Source of the DNA: Planctomycetota bacterium
Lineage (GTDB): Bacteria; Planctomycetota; UBA1135; GCA-002686595
Direction: 5' to 3'
Assembly: GCA_012959525.1 (NCBI GenBank)
Contig: DUDB01000047.1
Span: forward strand, 175,726-239,725
DNA: 64,000 bases
The position numbers and the translations under genes were made by a program. Below are positions 44,010 through 52,241 of the stretch, piece by piece (within the stretch, counting starts at the first letter, position 1; every line of letters starts with the position of its first letter). Under the pieces are notes generated by a model. The model did no database searches. It saw only the letters and a list, made by a program, of their open reading frames with translations, and had not been told where the DNA came from.

Positions 44010-45290
44010 ATGCGACTGCTCTTGGGGATTGGACACTGGCGCCTGATCGGAGGATCGGAGCGCTATGCGCTTGAGACCGCTCGGCAGTTGGCTGCCCGTG
44101 GCCACGAGGTCACCGTCCTGCACGGCACGGGCGAGGGCTATCCCGAGCCGGGCCTCGCCTTTGAGCTCTTCGAGCCCCTGGGCGAGCTGACGCCTGATGC
44201 CAGGGATCGGCGTCGATTGCGCGCACGCCTGAGCGAACTGCGCCCCGACCTGATCTTCCAGCTGACCCCCTGCGCGTCCTGGGTGATCGAAGAGCAGCTA
44301 CGGGCCGCACCCCTGGTGCGCTTCGTCCAGGACCACACCCTGTTCTGCCCGGGCCTGAACAAGATGCTCGTGGAGGGCCAGCCTTGTACGGAGCCCATGG
44401 GCATGGGCTGCCTGACCCGGCACTGGTTTGGGGAGAGTTGCCATGGACTCTCCGGGACGCACACGCGGGGCGACGTACTTGGTCCCACGAGCCGCCTGCG
44501 CGCCAAGCAGCGCGAGCTGCAGTTGTCGGCGCGTTCCCAACGACTGCTGGTGGGCTCGCGATACATGGCCGATGAGCTGATCGCCGTGGGCATGTCCGAA
44601 GAGCAGATCGCGATCCTGCCCTACTGCACCCAGGCCGGAACGGACGGGCAGGGCGCTGAGCATGCCGCCGACCTCCCGGAGGCAACGCGCGAGTTTCTGG
44701 CCGCTGGAGTCGAGCCCGTGCTCTTCACCCCCGCGCGTCTGACGCTCCCGGACAAGGGTGTCGATTTCCTGCTGACCGCCCTGACCAAGGTGACGGGTTC
44801 CTTCCGAGCCATCATCTCCGGGTCCGGACCCGCAGCGGAGTGGCTGCAGCAGAAAGCCACAGACGAGGGACTGGGCGACCGCGTGCACTTCACGGGTTGG
44901 CTGAACGCCGGCCCGCTTGAGCACTTGTACACCCAGGCCGACCTGGTGATCTTTCCCTCCGTCTGGGACGAGCCCTTCGGCTTGGTGGGCATTGAAGCCA
45001 TGGCCCACGGGGTGCCCGTCGTCGCCTTTGAAGTGGGCGGGGTCCGGGAGTGGCTGACCGAAGGAGTGGGAGGCTGGGGCGTTCCGCGCCGGGACGTGGA
45101 CGCCATGGCCCGCGCCATCGACCACGCCCTGGCCGACCCCGACCTCCGCCGCGAGGTGGGCGAGGCCGGCCGGCAGCGGGTCGAACGCGACTTCCGCCCC
45201 CAGGGTTACTACGACCAGCTTGAGGCGCTCCTGCAGAACTGCGCCTCTGCGCCAGGCTCGGACATGGCCCCCGATCCGGCGCAAACCTAG
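44010..45290 (+). CDS. GT4-family glycosyltransferase
   Basis: 426 residues from the ATG at 44010. The N-terminal Rossmann half begins LLLGIGHWRLIGGSERYALETARQLAARGHEV, which has the GG.ER loop typical of the GT4 family. A Cys-containing insert (HTLFCPGLNKM, GQPCTEPMGMGCL, GESCHG; about 112-150) may bind zinc. The C-terminal half has the donor-sugar region ARLTLPDKGVDFLL, ADLVIFPSVWDEPFGLVGIEAMAHGVPVVA with the E-x7-E signature, and REVGEAGRQRVERDF. It transfers a nucleotide-sugar residue to an envelope glycan. Acceptor and sugar cannot be told. It is a single gene, not in a polysaccharide cluster. Confidence 0.88.
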   Translation: MRLLLGIGHWRLIGGSERYALETARQLAARGHEVTVLHGTGEGYPEPGLAFELFEPLGELTPDARDRRRLRARLSELRPDLIFQLTPCASWVIEEQLRAAPLVRFVQDHTLFCPGLNKMLVEGQPCTEPMGMGCLTRHWFGESCHGLSGTHTRGDVLGPTSRLRAKQRELQLSARSQRLLVGSRYMADELIAVGMSEEQIAILPYCTQAGTDGQGAEHAADLPEATREFLAAGVEPVLFTPARLTLPDKGVDFLLTALTKVTGSFRAIISGSGPAAEWLQQKATDEGLGDRVHFTGWLNAGPLEHLYTQADLVIFPSVWDEPFGLVGIEAMAHGVPVVAFEVGGVREWLTEGVGGWGVPRRDVDAMARAIDHALADPDLRREVGEAGRQRVERDFRPQGYYDQLEALLQNCASAPGSDMAPDPAQT

Positions 45291-45399
45291 CGTTGACCTC
45301 CCAGCCCTGCATCGCATCGCCTCGGTGCAGCCCCCTCTCCGCCCACACCCAAAGAAAGTGTGTGCGTGCAGCGAATCCCACAGACCCTAGACTGCCCCC

Positions 45400-45891
45400 G
45401 TGGACCCCGCCCGCATCTTGCCCCTCTGGCAGCGACTGTCCGGCATACCCGGTGGCCGCTGGATCTTCTCGCGCCTGATCGGATTCGGCGTGCCCTACTC
45501 GGGATCGATCGGTGCGAACGTGGTTGAGCTCGAACCGGGGCACGCTGTTCTCGACCTGCCCGACCGACGCAAGGTGCGCAATCACCTGCGTAGCGTGCAC
45601 GCCATCGCCCTTTGCAACCTGGGTGAATTGTCGAGCGGTCTGGCGATGCTGGCTGGACTCCCCCCCCACCTGCGCGGCATCGTCACCAAGATCGAGACCT
45701 CTTACTTGAAGAAGGCGCGCGGCACCCTGCGGGCCACCTGCACCTGTCCGGACTTCGAAGGGATGCTTGCCTCCGAAGAGGACCAGACCGTGCAAGTGCA
45801 GGCACTTCTGTGCGACACCACCGGCGAGCAGGTGGCCGTCACCACCGTGCACTGGCTCATCGGCCAGCGACCCGAGAAGGCCAATCGATGA
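45400..45891 (+). CDS. DUF4442 hotdog-fold thioesterase-like protein
   Basis: 163 residues from a GTG at 45400. The hotdog-type pattern contains RKVRNHLRSVHAIALCNLGELSSGLAMLAGLP (about 58-89), with the N-H-x-x-S-x-H-A segment shared by the DUF4442 family. Strands VTKIETSYLKKARGTLRATC and QVAVTTVHWLIGQ complete the fold. Members are thought to be acyl-CoA thioesterase relatives. Substrate and activity are not established. Its TGA overlaps the ATG of the NMO-like gene (ATGA), so the two are likely translated together and may act in one acyl-related pathway. Confidence 0.85.
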   Translation: MDPARILPLWQRLSGIPGGRWIFSRLIGFGVPYSGSIGANVVELEPGHAVLDLPDRRKVRNHLRSVHAIALCNLGELSSGLAMLAGLPPHLRGIVTKIETSYLKKARGTLRATCTCPDFEGMLASEEDQTVQVQALLCDTTGEQVAVTTVHWLIGQRPEKANR

Positions 45892-46889
45892 CCGCGACGG
45901 ATCCTCCCCCCATCAAGACGGCCTTCACGCTCCAGGCGGGCATCGAATATCCGATCATCTGTGGGGCCATGTACCCCTGCAGCAATCCGGAGCTGGTGGC
46001 GGCAGCCAGCGAGGCGGGAGGCATAGGCATCGTCCAGCCGATCTCCCTGACCTACGTGCACGGCCGGAAATTCCGGGCGGGGCTGCAGGAGATCAAGGCA
46101 CTCACGGACAAACCCATAGGCCTCAACGCCATCGTCGAGAAATCGGTCAAGCGCTACGAGGATCGCATGCGCGAGTGGATCGACATCTCCCTGGAAGAAG
46201 GGGTGCGGTTCTTCGTGACGGCTCTCGGCAATCCCCGCTGGGTCGTGGACGCGGTACACGCTTGCGGAGGGATCGTGTACCACGACGTCACCGAGAGGCG
46301 CTGGGCCGAGAAGGCCCTGCAAGAGGGGGTGGACGGCCTGATCTGCGTCAACCGCAGGGCGGGTGGGCATGCGGGAAATCGCAGCCCCGAGGAGTTGCAT
46401 GAGGAGCTGGCAGACCTGGGGGTCCCTCTCGTCCTCGCCGGGGGCGTCGGCGATGGGACCCAGTTCAAGGCCGCGCTGGACATCGGCTACGACGGCGTCC
46501 AGATGGGGACGCGCTTCATCGCCACGTCCGAATGCGAGGTCCACGCCGACTACCACCAGGCCATCATCGAAGCCGAGGAGGAGGACATCGTGCTCACCGA
46601 CAAGCTCTCGGGGGTGCCCTGCTCCGTGATCAAGACACCTCTCGTCGAGCGTCTCGGAACCAGCGCAGGCCCGCTCGCGAGTCGGCTCCTGCGGCACCCA
46701 CGCACCAAGCACTGGATGCGCACCTTCTACACGCTGCGCTCCTTGCGCCAGCTGAAGCGCTCGTCCCAGCGCGGACTCTCCTACCGGGACGTGTTCCAGG
46801 CGGGCAAAAGCGCCGGGTCCATCCATCGGGTGGAGCCCGTGGGAGAGGTCGTGAGGCGGTTTATGCGCACCGCCCAGGGGTTGGAATAG
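45888..46889 (+). CDS. Nitronate monooxygenase / FabK-like flavoprotein
   Basis: 333 residues from the ATG at 45888. TIM-barrel flavoprotein of the 2-nitropropane dioxygenase/enoyl-ACP reductase II type: PIICGAMYPCSNPELVAAASEAGGIGIVQP (about 23-52), then GLICVNRRAGGHAGNRSPEEL (FMN-binding GGH.G, about 160-180) and LAGGVGDGTQFKAALDIGYDGVQMGTRFIAT (phosphate-binding region, about 195-225). It uses FMN to oxidise nitronates or to reduce enoyl-ACP, and the sequence alone does not decide between them. Coupling to a thioesterase-like gene favours an acyl substrate. The C-terminal ~60 residues are Arg-rich and less typical. Confidence 0.85.
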   Translation: MTATDPPPIKTAFTLQAGIEYPIICGAMYPCSNPELVAAASEAGGIGIVQPISLTYVHGRKFRAGLQEIKALTDKPIGLNAIVEKSVKRYEDRMREWIDISLEEGVRFFVTALGNPRWVVDAVHACGGIVYHDVTERRWAEKALQEGVDGLICVNRRAGGHAGNRSPEELHEELADLGVPLVLAGGVGDGTQFKAALDIGYDGVQMGTRFIATSECEVHADYHQAIIEAEEEDIVLTDKLSGVPCSVIKTPLVERLGTSAGPLASRLLRHPRTKHWMRTFYTLRSLRQLKRSSQRGLSYRDVFQAGKSAGSIHRVEPVGEVVRRFMRTAQGLE

Positions 46890-46968
46890 GCCCGCCGCCC
46901 CGTCCCGGGTGTGGCAGTGGTAAAGTTGGGCTCAGGCCCCGTCCCCCTGCCCCCTAGCCCCTCAAGAC

Positions 46969-48261
46969 ATGCTCCTGCGCCTTATTCCCTGCTTGACTCT
47001 CGCACTCCCCGCCGCGGCCCAGGACTTCGACTTCGTCATCGATCAGGCCCAGAGTTCGTCGTCCGTGTACGCCGACCTGGAAACCGACCTGGCGGGTTCC
47101 GTGATTGGCGACTATGACGCAGCCACCAACCCTGGCGGCACACGCACGGTGAACGGCCTGTTTGGGGGAAGTAGCAACGAGGTCGTCACCATGAACACGA
47201 CCATCGACAATCTGGCCAACTTCTCCGGCGCATCCTCCGGCGTGTTCAGCATGAACATGGACCAGGGTGCCCTCACCATGAGCCTCTCGGGGACCAACGT
47301 CGACCTGTTGGGCGGTTCGAGCGGAACGGTATCGGTGGACGTCACACTCCTGTTCAACACGTTCCGTACGTACAACCCCGACTCTCTGTACGTGGGCGGC
47401 ATTCCGATCACGATTCCTCTGGGGAACATCAACGTGACAGAGGCCACGGTGGTTCAGACCGGCGCGAGCATGGGTGGCACGCTCATGCCGGGAAGCGGAG
47501 CAAGCGACTACGACTTCGCAGCGGTTGTCCCGGTGCTCATGACCCTGACCGCAGACTTCAACGGCACCGCCGTCGCTATTCCCCCCCTCGACGTGATGAT
47601 GCCCGTGACAGGCGTCGTCACCCTGACGGGCACCGGCGCAACCGCCTCTGCGGGGTTCCAGTTCTCCAACCAGACGGCCACCAATGACCCCTTCCCCGGG
47701 TTCGCCCTCACGGACGTCCCCATAAGCATCCCCACGATCCTGCCCCCCGGGTTCATGGCGAACCTGCTGCTCACCGCGACCGTGGCGGCGATAGACTGGG
47801 ATATGCAGGTCGACCTCAGTCTTGTGGCCGATGGCACACCCGGTGGCGGCAACTGCAACGTCGTGTTCTGTGATACCGACCTCAACAACATTGGCGACGT
47901 GAGCCTGAGCACTTGCGACTGCTCGGGTGGCTCGATCACCCTCGACCTGAACATGAGCTTCCCTGGCCAGTTCACCTACCCCCTCGTGGGACTGGGGACG
48001 ACGGCAGTGAGTCCGACGGGGGTCTCTGAGCTTTGTCTCGCTGGCTCGACGATTGGCCGTTACACCAAGGACGCGGGTGCCATCAGTTCGTCGGGGACCT
48101 ACAGCATTGACCTTCTGAACGCGAATTCCGCCCCCGGCGGCGGCGTGCCCACGATTGGTGGTGCACTGTGTAACGGCAACACCTGGCGCTTCCAGTACTG
48201 GCACCGCGACGGCATGAATCCTTCGCGGTTCTCGAAGGGAATCTCAGGGCTGATCAACTGA
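46969..48261 (+). CDS. Secreted protein with planctomycete-type C-terminal domain
   Basis: 430 residues with a signal peptide (LLRLIPCLTLALPAAAQ). The body is a long beta-rich, Gly/Ser/Thr-rich region with few Lys, typical of extracellular beta-solenoid or sandwich proteins. A Cys cluster (NCNVVFCDTDLNN...STCDCSGG) is near residue 300-325. The C-terminal ~75 residues (ELCLAGSTIGRYTKD ... CNGNTWRFQYWHRDGMNPSRF) match a domain I associate with large secreted proteins of Planctomycetota, often ending in a WHRDG-type motif. The function of this domain is unknown, perhaps anchoring or sorting. Confidence 0.8.
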   Translation: MLLRLIPCLTLALPAAAQDFDFVIDQAQSSSSVYADLETDLAGSVIGDYDAATNPGGTRTVNGLFGGSSNEVVTMNTTIDNLANFSGASSGVFSMNMDQGALTMSLSGTNVDLLGGSSGTVSVDVTLLFNTFRTYNPDSLYVGGIPITIPLGNINVTEATVVQTGASMGGTLMPGSGASDYDFAAVVPVLMTLTADFNGTAVAIPPLDVMMPVTGVVTLTGTGATASAGFQFSNQTATNDPFPGFALTDVPISIPTILPPGFMANLLLTATVAAIDWDMQVDLSLVADGTPGGGNCNVVFCDTDLNNIGDVSLSTCDCSGGSITLDLNMSFPGQFTYPLVGLGTTAVSPTGVSELCLAGSTIGRYTKDAGAISSSGTYSIDLLNANSAPGGGVPTIGGALCNGNTWRFQYWHRDGMNPSRFSKGISGLIN

Positions 48262-48498
48262 TCTTCACGTAGCGGCGCTGACTCCGCCGCTGTTCCTGTG
48301 GCCATTGCCGGCTCGGTAGCGCCCCCGGGGTGCAGCCAACGCCGGCCTCGAATGCCTGCGGCCAGAAGATTCTGGCCCAAGAACAGTGGGTAAACGGTCC
48401 AGGCGGCCGGCGTGGCTGCGGGCACCTAGGTCGCGGAGCGCGTGCGGTTTCAGCCCCGAGCTTGGATTCCGGAGCAGACCTGCACGTATCGTGGAGCC

Positions 48499-49389
48499 AT
48501 GGATCGGCACCCCACGCCACTTACTGATCGGCTGGACCGTGGCCCACTACTCTTGGACGGCGCGCTGGCAACGGCGCTCTTCGCCAGGGGTCTAGACCGC
48601 GACGTGCCCGGGGACCTTTGGAACGTAGAGCGCCCCCAGGAGGTGGGCGAGGTGCACGACTCCCATCGCCTCGCAGGCAGTCAGGTGCTTCAGACCAATA
48701 CCTTTCGGTCTAACGCCCTGGCCCTGGACGCACTGGGCTGCCGCGGGCGAGCGGTAGAGTTCAACCAACGCGGCGCCGCGATCGCCCTGGAGTGCGCGGC
48801 GCAGTCTCCGTCGCCGAAACGGCCTCTTGTGGCGGGGAACATCGGACCCAGTGGCAAGCGGATGCAGAGCGGTGGCTCTCGCCAAGAATGGACGGATGCG
48901 TTTGCCCAACAAGCGGAGGCGCTGGCAGCGGCGGGCGTCGACTATCTGGGCCTTGAGACCTTCACGGAACTCGAGGAGGCCCGGGTAGCTCTAGAAGCTG
49001 CCCGTGGGGCAACCCAGCTGGAAGTCAGCGTCAGCTTGGCCCCTACCGGATCAGACGGCGATCTGCTTCTAATCGGGGGGGGCACCATGACCGAGTGCTT
49101 GGGTGTTCTGGACGCGGAAGGAGCTACAGCACTCGGACTCAACTGCTGCACGGGCGCGGAGATGCTGACCGCCCTGCCCCATTGCCTGAAGGCTACCGAA
49201 CGACCCTTCTTCCTGCGCCCCAATGCAGGTCTGCCTGTGGAAGAGGCAGACGCCTTGATCTACCCCGACGATCCGGAGGCCTTCGCAAGTCATCTGGCCG
49301 CAGCCATCCAGCTGGGTGCAGCCGGGGTGGGCGGGTGCTGTGGGACAGACGCCCGCCATACCCGCGCCCTGCGCCAAGCAATTGGTTGA
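48499..49389 (+). CDS. Homocysteine S-methyltransferase domain protein
   Basis: 296 residues from the ATG at 48499. Pfam-type S-methyl_trans domain: LLLDGALATALFARGLDRD (about 17-35), GSQVLQTNTFRSNALAL (about 59-75), AGNIGPSG (about 113), ALGLNCCTGAEML (first zinc Cys, about 210) and GAAGVGGCCGTDARHTRAL (paired zinc Cys, about 275-293). It transfers a methyl group, usually from S-methylmethionine or a related donor, to homocysteine to make methionine. It resembles MmuM but could also be the N-terminal half of a split MetH; no cobalamin domain is nearby. It is followed after 35 bp by an ABC exporter. Confidence 0.9.
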   Translation: MDRHPTPLTDRLDRGPLLLDGALATALFARGLDRDVPGDLWNVERPQEVGEVHDSHRLAGSQVLQTNTFRSNALALDALGCRGRAVEFNQRGAAIALECAAQSPSPKRPLVAGNIGPSGKRMQSGGSRQEWTDAFAQQAEALAAAGVDYLGLETFTELEEARVALEAARGATQLEVSVSLAPTGSDGDLLLIGGGTMTECLGVLDAEGATALGLNCCTGAEMLTALPHCLKATERPFFLRPNAGLPVEEADALIYPDDPEAFASHLAAAIQLGAAGVGGCCGTDARHTRALRQAIG

Positions 49390-49393
49390 ATCC

Positions 49394-49422
49394 GGAGGTC
49401 CCACCTCCCAAGCTGGGAGGTG
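49394..49422 (+). promoter_or_regulatory. Alternative hairpins over the ABC ATPase ribosome-binding site
   Basis: Three short segments can pair in two exclusive ways. GGAGGT (49394-49399) pairs with ACCTCC (49403-49408), and CACCTCCCA (49402-49410) pairs with TGGGAGGTG (49414-49422). The second stem buries the GGGAGG ribosome-binding site of the gene that starts at 49425, while the first would leave it free. It lies 4 bases after the upstream stop codon. Confidence 0.55.
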
Positions 49423-49424
49423 CC

Positions 49425-50342
49425 ATGGCCAGCTTCGCGATCCACTCCCTGCACAAGTCGTTCGGATCGGTGAAGGCCGTGCAGGATCTGTCCTTCGAAG
49501 TGCACCCCGGCCAGGTCCACGGCCTGCTCGGGCCCAACGGGTCGGGTAAGACCACGACCCTGTGTTGCGCTCTAGGGCTCATGCGGCCCACCAAGGGGTC
49601 GGTGGAGGTACTCGGGGTGTCCTCCCGCGCACTCCACCGGACCAGAGGGCGGCTGGGCGTTGTGTTCGACCAACCCGTGCTCCTCAAGCGCCGCAGCGTG
49701 GCAGCCAACCTGGCCTACCACGCGAAGATCCGCGGGCATAAGGGGGGAAGATCCCACGATGAGGTATTGGACCTGGTCGGCTTGTCGGACCTGAAGAAGC
49801 GCCGGGCGGGAGCCCTCTCCCTGGGCCAGGGCAAGCGCCTGGCCCTGGCTACGGCCCTGGCGGGAGACCCGGAGTTGGTTGTACTGGACGAGCCTCTCTC
49901 GGGCCTCGACCCCGTGGGCACGCGCGAGATCCTGGCACTCATCAGCAAGCTAGCCACCAGCGGCCTGACCCTGATCCTGTCCACGCACCGCCTGCACGAC
50001 GTGGAACCTGTGCTAACCCACGCGACGATAATGGTGCGCGGGCGACGCGTGGCCACCGGGCCCCTGAGCGAGATCCTGGGACGAGGGGAAGGCATGCTGC
50101 AAGCCACCGTCCAGAATCCCAAGCGTGCACTCGAGGCTCTGTCCACCATGGGTGGCTGGCAAGTCTGCAGCGAAGAGGGCTCGGTGATCGACGTGGATCT
50201 GGGTTCGAGTGGCGCGCAGCCATCCGAGCTGGCGGAAGTCCTAGTCAAGGCCGGCGCGGGACTAGTACGCCTGCAACCCGCGGGACAACGACTGGCGGAT
50301 GCCTTTGACCGGCTCGTGGCCCAGGAGTCCACTCTCGAATGA
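49425..50342 (+). CDS. ABC transporter ATP-binding protein
   Basis: 305 residues from the ATG at 49425. Walker A LLGPNGSGKTTTL (about 34-46), signature as LSLGQGKRLALATAL (about 130-144, where LSGGQ is usual), Walker B LVVLDEPLSGLDPVG (about 150-164) and H-loop STHRLHDVE (about 186). The C-terminal ~70 residues resemble the extra domain of CcmA/NatA-type exporter ATPases. Together with the permease that overlaps it by 4 bp it forms an ABC-2 type exporter. The substrate is unknown. Its ribosome-binding site lies in a hairpin. Confidence 0.93.
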   Translation: MASFAIHSLHKSFGSVKAVQDLSFEVHPGQVHGLLGPNGSGKTTTLCCALGLMRPTKGSVEVLGVSSRALHRTRGRLGVVFDQPVLLKRRSVAANLAYHAKIRGHKGGRSHDEVLDLVGLSDLKKRRAGALSLGQGKRLALATALAGDPELVVLDEPLSGLDPVGTREILALISKLATSGLTLILSTHRLHDVEPVLTHATIMVRGRRVATGPLSEILGRGEGMLQATVQNPKRALEALSTMGGWQVCSEEGSVIDVDLGSSGAQPSELAEVLVKAGAGLVRLQPAGQRLADAFDRLVAQESTLE

Positions 50343-51163
50343 CTGGCACTCTGCGCATCTTCCGTTCGGAACTCGACCGGCTCATCTGCGGCTTCGGCCT
50401 GTGGATCGTGGGCCTGACCGTGGGAGCAGTGGCAGCCATAAGCGCCCTGAAGTCATCCATTGAACTTGCCGGCGATCTCTCGATTACGAGTGGAGCGGGC
50501 TGGTCGTGCATGCTGGAGGGCATGGGAACGGGTGTCGCATTGATGGCGTTTGCCCTGCTCATTGCGAGCGCCCGCAGTCTGGCCGGAGACCACGAGTCGG
50601 GGCTCTTGCGTATGGCCGTCACGCGCAGCGCCTCACGCCCCGCTCTGGTTCTGGGTCGGCTCCTTGTCGCACCTCTGCCGATTCTCGGGGGCCTGTTGGC
50701 CGCCTTCCTCGGTGCGTGGCTCGTGGCCCGCAGCCAACTGGACTTCGGGCCCTTTGTACAAGATAAGTTCGAGCACATGACGGCCGAGGAGTCTCTTGCG
50801 GAGGTCTGCAAGGCTCTCTTCGCGACCCTGCCCGCTCTGGTTGCCCTGTGGTCGTTCGGCCTCTTGATCTCGGCTTGCTCCCGCAGCGCCGTGGGGGCGG
50901 TGGCGTTGGCACTGGGACTCTTCGTTGCCTTTGACCTGGTAAAGGAGTCCCTGAGCGACGAGCACCTCTATCTGATCTTCGCCAGTTTCGCGCCCAGCCT
51001 GGCGGACTCCTCGGCGCTGGGTGAAGCACCCAAGGTCCTGCAGGGGTTCAGTGATGCGGGGCTTGGAGATTTTGTACTGCGACAGGCCATGTGGCTGCCA
51101 GGGGCCCAAGCCCTGCTGATCGTGGCGCTGGCAGTGGCGGTCATCCAACGCAGGACTCTGTGA
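50339..51163 (+). CDS. ABC-2 type transporter permease
   Basis: 274 residues. About six hydrophobic helices: GLWIVGLTVGAVAAISAL, GTGVALMAFALLIASAR, LVLGRLLVAPLPILGGLLAAFLGAWLVA, LFATLPALVALWSFGLLISAC, VGAVALALGLFVAFDLV and ALLIVALAVAVI. A charged cytoplasmic segment AGDHESGLLRMAVTRSASR (about 82-100) is the coupling region usual in ABC-2 permeases. It overlaps the ATPase gene by 4 bp and would be the membrane partner of that ATPase. It could be an exporter of lipid, bacteriocin or copper-related type. The sequence does not say which. Confidence 0.88.
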   Translation: MTGTLRIFRSELDRLICGFGLWIVGLTVGAVAAISALKSSIELAGDLSITSGAGWSCMLEGMGTGVALMAFALLIASARSLAGDHESGLLRMAVTRSASRPALVLGRLLVAPLPILGGLLAAFLGAWLVARSQLDFGPFVQDKFEHMTAEESLAEVCKALFATLPALVALWSFGLLISACSRSAVGAVALALGLFVAFDLVKESLSDEHLYLIFASFAPSLADSSALGEAPKVLQGFSDAGLGDFVLRQAMWLPGAQALLIVALAVAVIQRRTL

Positions 51164-51287
51164 TTCTGCTGATCCCTGCCCTGTAAACGCCCGTCTTGAG
51201 GAGCCAGGCGCGAATGAAAATGCGCGCTCATGCTCATCCTTGGCGCTCGTTCAGAGACCGGCTCTGAGGTACGCTGGGGGGAATCCC

Positions 51288-52241
51288 ATGCGTACTCCGT
51301 CAGCTCCACTCCAAGTTCATGAGGTCTCGTCACCTTCTACCCTCCCGTGGGGTTCGAAATGGGCCGCCCTCCTGCTCCTTTCTGGTTGCGTCACGGGCCC
51401 TTCCTACCCCCTTCCCGAACCTCTTCCTGAGGTTTTGGACTGGACCGCCGATCAAGCTCAAGCGGGCAATTTCCTGGGATTGGACGTCCGCGAGAACGAC
51501 AGCGGCTCCCTGGAGGATCTGTTCTTCGCACCGGGAGTGAAGGTCACCCGGGTGGAGGGCAACTCACCTGCTGAGAAGGCCGGGTTCCAGGTGGGCGACG
51601 TGTTGCTGGAGCTTGGCGGGCACGAGGTCAATGACCCCGGAGCGCTGGAGACCCTGGTGAACCAGTCACCGGTCGGAGAAGACGTGACGCTGCGGGTCAG
51701 TCGCGGCGATTCGGTCTTTGACGTGAAGGTTCAATTCGCCTCTACGGAGGGTACGGGACCCGAGACCGAACGGGTATGGCGAAGCGACCCTTCGCGCACG
51801 CGTGCTGGCTGGCTGACGGTCGGGAGTGGCGTGCGCCTGGTCACGGCCGACCCACGCGGCCCAGCAGCCAAGGCAGGCATGGAGGTGGGCACGGTGGTGA
51901 CCGCGCTCGATGGCGAGCCCGTGTACTCCGCGCGCTCCCTCATCCGCCGGGTGCAAGCCCTGCCCGCGGGTACTCGGGTCCGTTTGGAGACCCTCGATTC
52001 AGAGGGCGATGGCGGCGAGGTGAGAATGACCCTGCTGTCAGCTCCCAATCGTGTCCTGAACTTCCACCTGCCCTTTCTGGTGGACTACACCTCAAGCCCC
52101 GATGGCGATTTCGTTTCACTTGAACTGCTCGATGTCTGGTTGATCTGGCTCTTCAACTACGAGCGCATCGGGCTCGAACGCAGGTGGAGCATCCTGCGTT
52201 TCATCCGTTTCTCCAGCGGCATTGGAGAACTCGGTCAGTGA
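51288..52241 (+). CDS. PDZ-domain lipoprotein
   Basis: 317 residues from the ATG at 51288, with a GGGGGG ribosome-binding region just upstream. The lipobox is LLLLSGC (Cys near 34). Two PDZ domains follow. The first (about 60-150) contains VTRVEGNSPAEKAGFQVGDVLLELGG, and the second (about 170-245) contains GPAAKAGMEVGTVVTALDGEPV. No protease domain is attached. The C-terminal ~60 residues include an aromatic segment (VWLIWLFNYERIGLERRW) that may lie against the membrane. It overlaps the FG-GAP gene downstream by 4 bp, so it is probably its partner at the envelope. Confidence 0.85.
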   Translation: MRTPSAPLQVHEVSSPSTLPWGSKWAALLLLSGCVTGPSYPLPEPLPEVLDWTADQAQAGNFLGLDVRENDSGSLEDLFFAPGVKVTRVEGNSPAEKAGFQVGDVLLELGGHEVNDPGALETLVNQSPVGEDVTLRVSRGDSVFDVKVQFASTEGTGPETERVWRSDPSRTRAGWLTVGSGVRLVTADPRGPAAKAGMEVGTVVTALDGEPVYSARSLIRRVQALPAGTRVRLETLDSEGDGGEVRMTLLSAPNRVLNFHLPFLVDYTSSPDGDFVSLELLDVWLIWLFNYERIGLERRWSILRFIRFSSGIGELGQ

